Part shown: positions 5,283 through 7,000 of the stretch, piece after piece
Layout of the letters: the number at the start of each line of letters is the position of its first letter
Numbering within the stretch: the stretch's first letter is position 1
Assembly: GCA_045599585.1 (NCBI GenBank)
Contig: JAZRWH010000064.1
Span: forward strand, 1 to 7,000
From: RGIG464 sp045599585
GTDB lineage: Bacteria > Myxococcota_A > Bradymonadia > UBA4248
Reading direction: 5' to 3'
DNA length: 7,000 nucleotides
Program-made: the position numbers and the translations under genes
Notes under the pieces: generated by a model
Seen by the model: only the letters and a program-made list of their open reading frames with translations
Told to the model about the DNA's origin: nothing
Database searches by the model: none

Positions 5283-6821
5283 CTAAAAACTCTTATAAAC
5301 CTGACTGGCCGTCCTATTCTGAATGTCGACGACAAGTGTTCCGAGCTCAAGCTGATCGCCCCAATAGCGTTTGATCGATGGATCACGGCGAGCCATGCGC
5401 AAGCTTGGTCTAAGTTGAAGTTCGAGAGAGCAAGTTCCAAGATCGCGGCAAATCGAGGATATATCTATATTTGCGCGAACTTTGGGAGCATACAGACTCG
5501 GCGCATTTGAAAAGAACGTCGCAGCCTCCTGCCACGTTGCACCAGCCATTGAACGTGCCATTAAACGCCCTGAGACGGGCAATTTTGCGCCATTTACCTC
5601 AGCCAATAAGTAAAAATCATGCCCCTGCTCAACGGTCAATTTAGGGCGCGTCGATTTTGTCGTCGCCTTGCCATCCCACAAGACAGCGCACTCGCGTTCA
5701 TTACAAACGCTCAATTTCATGGATTTCGTCGTCGGCGCATTGTCATCAGCGTTTTTGTAGCGTTTGGGAGCCCCCGTCTCGACGCCAACATAAGCGCGGT
5801 AAGAAAAATCGAGATTTACCGGAATCGAAACCAAGGGTGCATCCTCTTCCCCGCGCTCCGCCTCGCTTTTGGCCCACAACGAAACCGTGGCATGAGCGGC
5901 AACGCGATAGGAATCAGCACTCTTGAGCCAAGGGCCAAGATCCACGCGCACGTGATGGCGGTCAGGCTCTGACATTTCCGAATCTTTGAGCAGATCACGC
6001 GCATAAATGCCACGTTTTTTGGCTTCTTCATTCTTAATCGTAATGCTCGAAACAGAAGCCGACGCAAAAAGCTGGGGCGTTCCCGTCGGAAGAGGCAGGA
6101 AGCGCCAATCAAACTCGAGGAGCTGCGGCAACATCGTCGAACCGCTCGATTGCATGTGCCACTCTGCAAATAAATATTTTTTTAATATACGCGTTCGAAC
6201 TTCATCGGGCAATTCCAGCACACGTGGTGCAAGAGCTGCATTGCGCGCCTCGGTCTCATCCATTGCAGCGAGTGCCGTGATATCATCTAAAAAACCAACT
6301 AAGAAGCGAAATACATCGTCATTCTCAGATGCGAGTGGCACGAGATTAGAATCAATTGCGTCTTTGATTATAGAATGATTCGCAAGCTCATTTTTATAAT
6401 GCACGAGATAATTTGTGGCTTGCACGCTGCCTGGTTGTTGATTCTTAATAAACTCGACGGCATGCAAGGCTCGATCAGAGGCAAAAGGCTGCGCAGTATC
6501 AAAAAAAGCCGCATAATATTCGTTATAAATCGACTGAACACGATCTTGATCCAACTTTTGTGCACATCCTTCAAAAGCCTCAACTCTCGAAAGCAGCTGT
6601 GCAGCGTCTTTCGTCGAAGCGGCGTTCGAAAGCGTCAAAAAATGTTTTACCAAGGCGTTCTGGGCTTCAGCGCTGCCTGTACAACCACTTTCAATGCACG
6701 TTTGACAGAGGGGATCTTTTTCAAACGACTTTGAATCACAGCCTCCCAAATTCAGGCAAAATGCCGCAGCAACGACCGAAGCAATGCCGAGTTTGGGTAT
6801 ATTATATAATTTATTCATCAT
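5283..6821 (-). CDS. Cysteine-rich lipoprotein of unknown function
   Basis: From the ATG at 6821 the product is 512 residues; TTG at 6830 and ATG at 6818 are alternatives, and no start has a good ribosome binding site. Residues 1-27 form a lipoprotein signal ending LNLGGC, with C28 the lipidated cysteine. Asp follows at +2, which in enterics signals inner-membrane retention, although this rule is not general. A cysteine cluster (C39, C42, C47) comes next. Residues about 50-225 look helical; about 240-510 look beta-rich, with cysteine pairs C373/C378 and C458/C464 that could form disulfides. I recognise no family and no enzymatic motif. It appears monocistronic, with repeat copy B just after it. 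The IS30-type element ends about 30-35 bases upstream of the start, so its original promoter may have been displaced. Confidence 0.85.
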   Translation of the reverse strand: MMNKLYNIPKLGIASVVAAAFCLNLGGCDSKSFEKDPLCQTCIESGCTGSAEAQNALVKHFLTLSNAASTKDAAQLLSRVEAFEGCAQKLDQDRVQSIYNEYYAAFFDTAQPFASDRALHAVEFIKNQQPGSVQATNYLVHYKNELANHSIIKDAIDSNLVPLASENDDVFRFLVGFLDDITALAAMDETEARNAALAPRVLELPDEVRTRILKKYLFAEWHMQSSGSTMLPQLLEFDWRFLPLPTGTPQLFASASVSSITIKNEEAKKRGIYARDLLKDSEMSEPDRHHVRVDLGPWLKSADSYRVAAHATVSLWAKSEAERGEEDAPLVSIPVNLDFSYRAYVGVETGAPKRYKNADDNAPTTKSMKLSVCNERECAVLWDGKATTKSTRPKLTVEQGHDFYLLAEVNGAKLPVSGRLMARSMAGATWQEAATFFSNAPSLYAPKVRANIDISSICRDLGTCSLELQLRPSLRMARRDPSIKRYWGDQLELGTLVVDIQNRTASQVYKSF

Positions 6822-6854
6822 AACAAACAATCTACAAACGATATTTTGATATTT

Positions 6855-7000
6855 TTGGGGTGGGGGGAAGTCGGAAAATTGTCAATCCAAATGCATATTT
6901 GAGTAAACCATTTCCGGTGTCTTCCAACCAAGTACTTTTCGAGGTCTCTGATTAATTTCATTACAGACACGTTTGATATAGCTGTCAGAGACCTTAGTAA
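6855..7000 (-). mobile_element. IS30-family insertion sequence, 3' end, cut by window edge
   Basis: The transposase tail is followed, outside its stop, by a short segment with the G-rich sequence TTTTTGGGGTGGGGGGAAGT (6854-6873), which probably includes the terminal inverted repeat. The exact boundary and target duplication cannot be fixed because the other end lies outside the window. The element sits immediately upstream of the lipoprotein gene and in the same direction, so readthrough from the transposase could reach that gene. Confidence 0.65.
6882..7000 (-). CDS. IS30-family transposase, C-terminal fragment
   Basis: Only the last 39 residues are inside the window; the frame is open to the right edge and stops at TGA 6884-6882. 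The segment INQRPRKVLGWKTPEMVY is the hallmark end of IS30-type DDE transposases (typically LNxRPRKxLGWxTPxE), where the catalytic glutamate lies further upstream, outside the window. Whether the complete gene is intact cannot be judged here. No frameshift is visible in the part that is present. Confidence 0.85.
   Translation of the reverse strand, partial: TKVSDSYIKRVCNEINQRPRKVLGWKTPEMVYSNMHLD

Noticed and set aside
6007..6378. Long plus-strand frames opposite the lipoprotein gene
   Set aside because: They are shadows of the minus-strand gene, which has a signal peptide and lipobox; these frames have no start signal or recognisable motif.

Overview
The window is a compact stretch of chromosome with five confident protein genes, one doubtful small gene, the end of an insertion sequence, and three copies of an unusual structured repeat in the gaps. 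A lipobox protein and a Sec-exported periplasmic-type protein point to a Gram-negative bacterium. The cysteine-pair-rich lipoprotein is reminiscent of Myxococcota or Bradymonadia-like deltaproteobacteria, but that placement is a guess from style and not from a marker gene.

Layout. Positions 1-494 hold no convincing gene. A possible 79-residue membrane-tail protein (495-734, +) is followed by repeat copy A (773-923) and then a complete type I-like L-asparaginase (1070-2071, +). Repeat copy C (2127-2180, minus orientation) separates it from an exported trypsin/DegP-fold protein (2305-3306, +) in which all three catalytic positions appear substituted. A long inverted repeat (3308-3348) lies between this gene and the convergent minus-strand operon. 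That operon comprises a DnaC/DnaI-type AAA+ helicase-loader-like ATPase (4120-5064) followed 12 bases later by a sirtuin (3358-4107). Repeat copy B (5131-5254) lies between this operon and a 512-residue lipoprotein of unknown function (5283-6821, minus). The 3' end of an IS30-family transposase (6882-7000, minus) runs off the right edge, and its element ends just upstream of the lipoprotein gene.

The most interesting feature is the repeat family. All three copies share GGGGTAGC(G/T)GCGTAT on the left arm and ATAGC(C/A)GC followed by a G-run/C-run hairpin on the right arm. The two arms pair with each other, and where copies differ both sides of the stem change together. The part between the arms is 3 bases in C, about 73 in B and about 100 in A, and the longer ones fold into further copy-specific stems. 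Orientation relative to the flanking genes is not constant. I therefore read it as an interspersed structured DNA or RNA element with a variable cargo arm. I do not recognise it as a named family.

Apart from the ATPase-sirtuin pair, I see no evidence that the genes act in one pathway.
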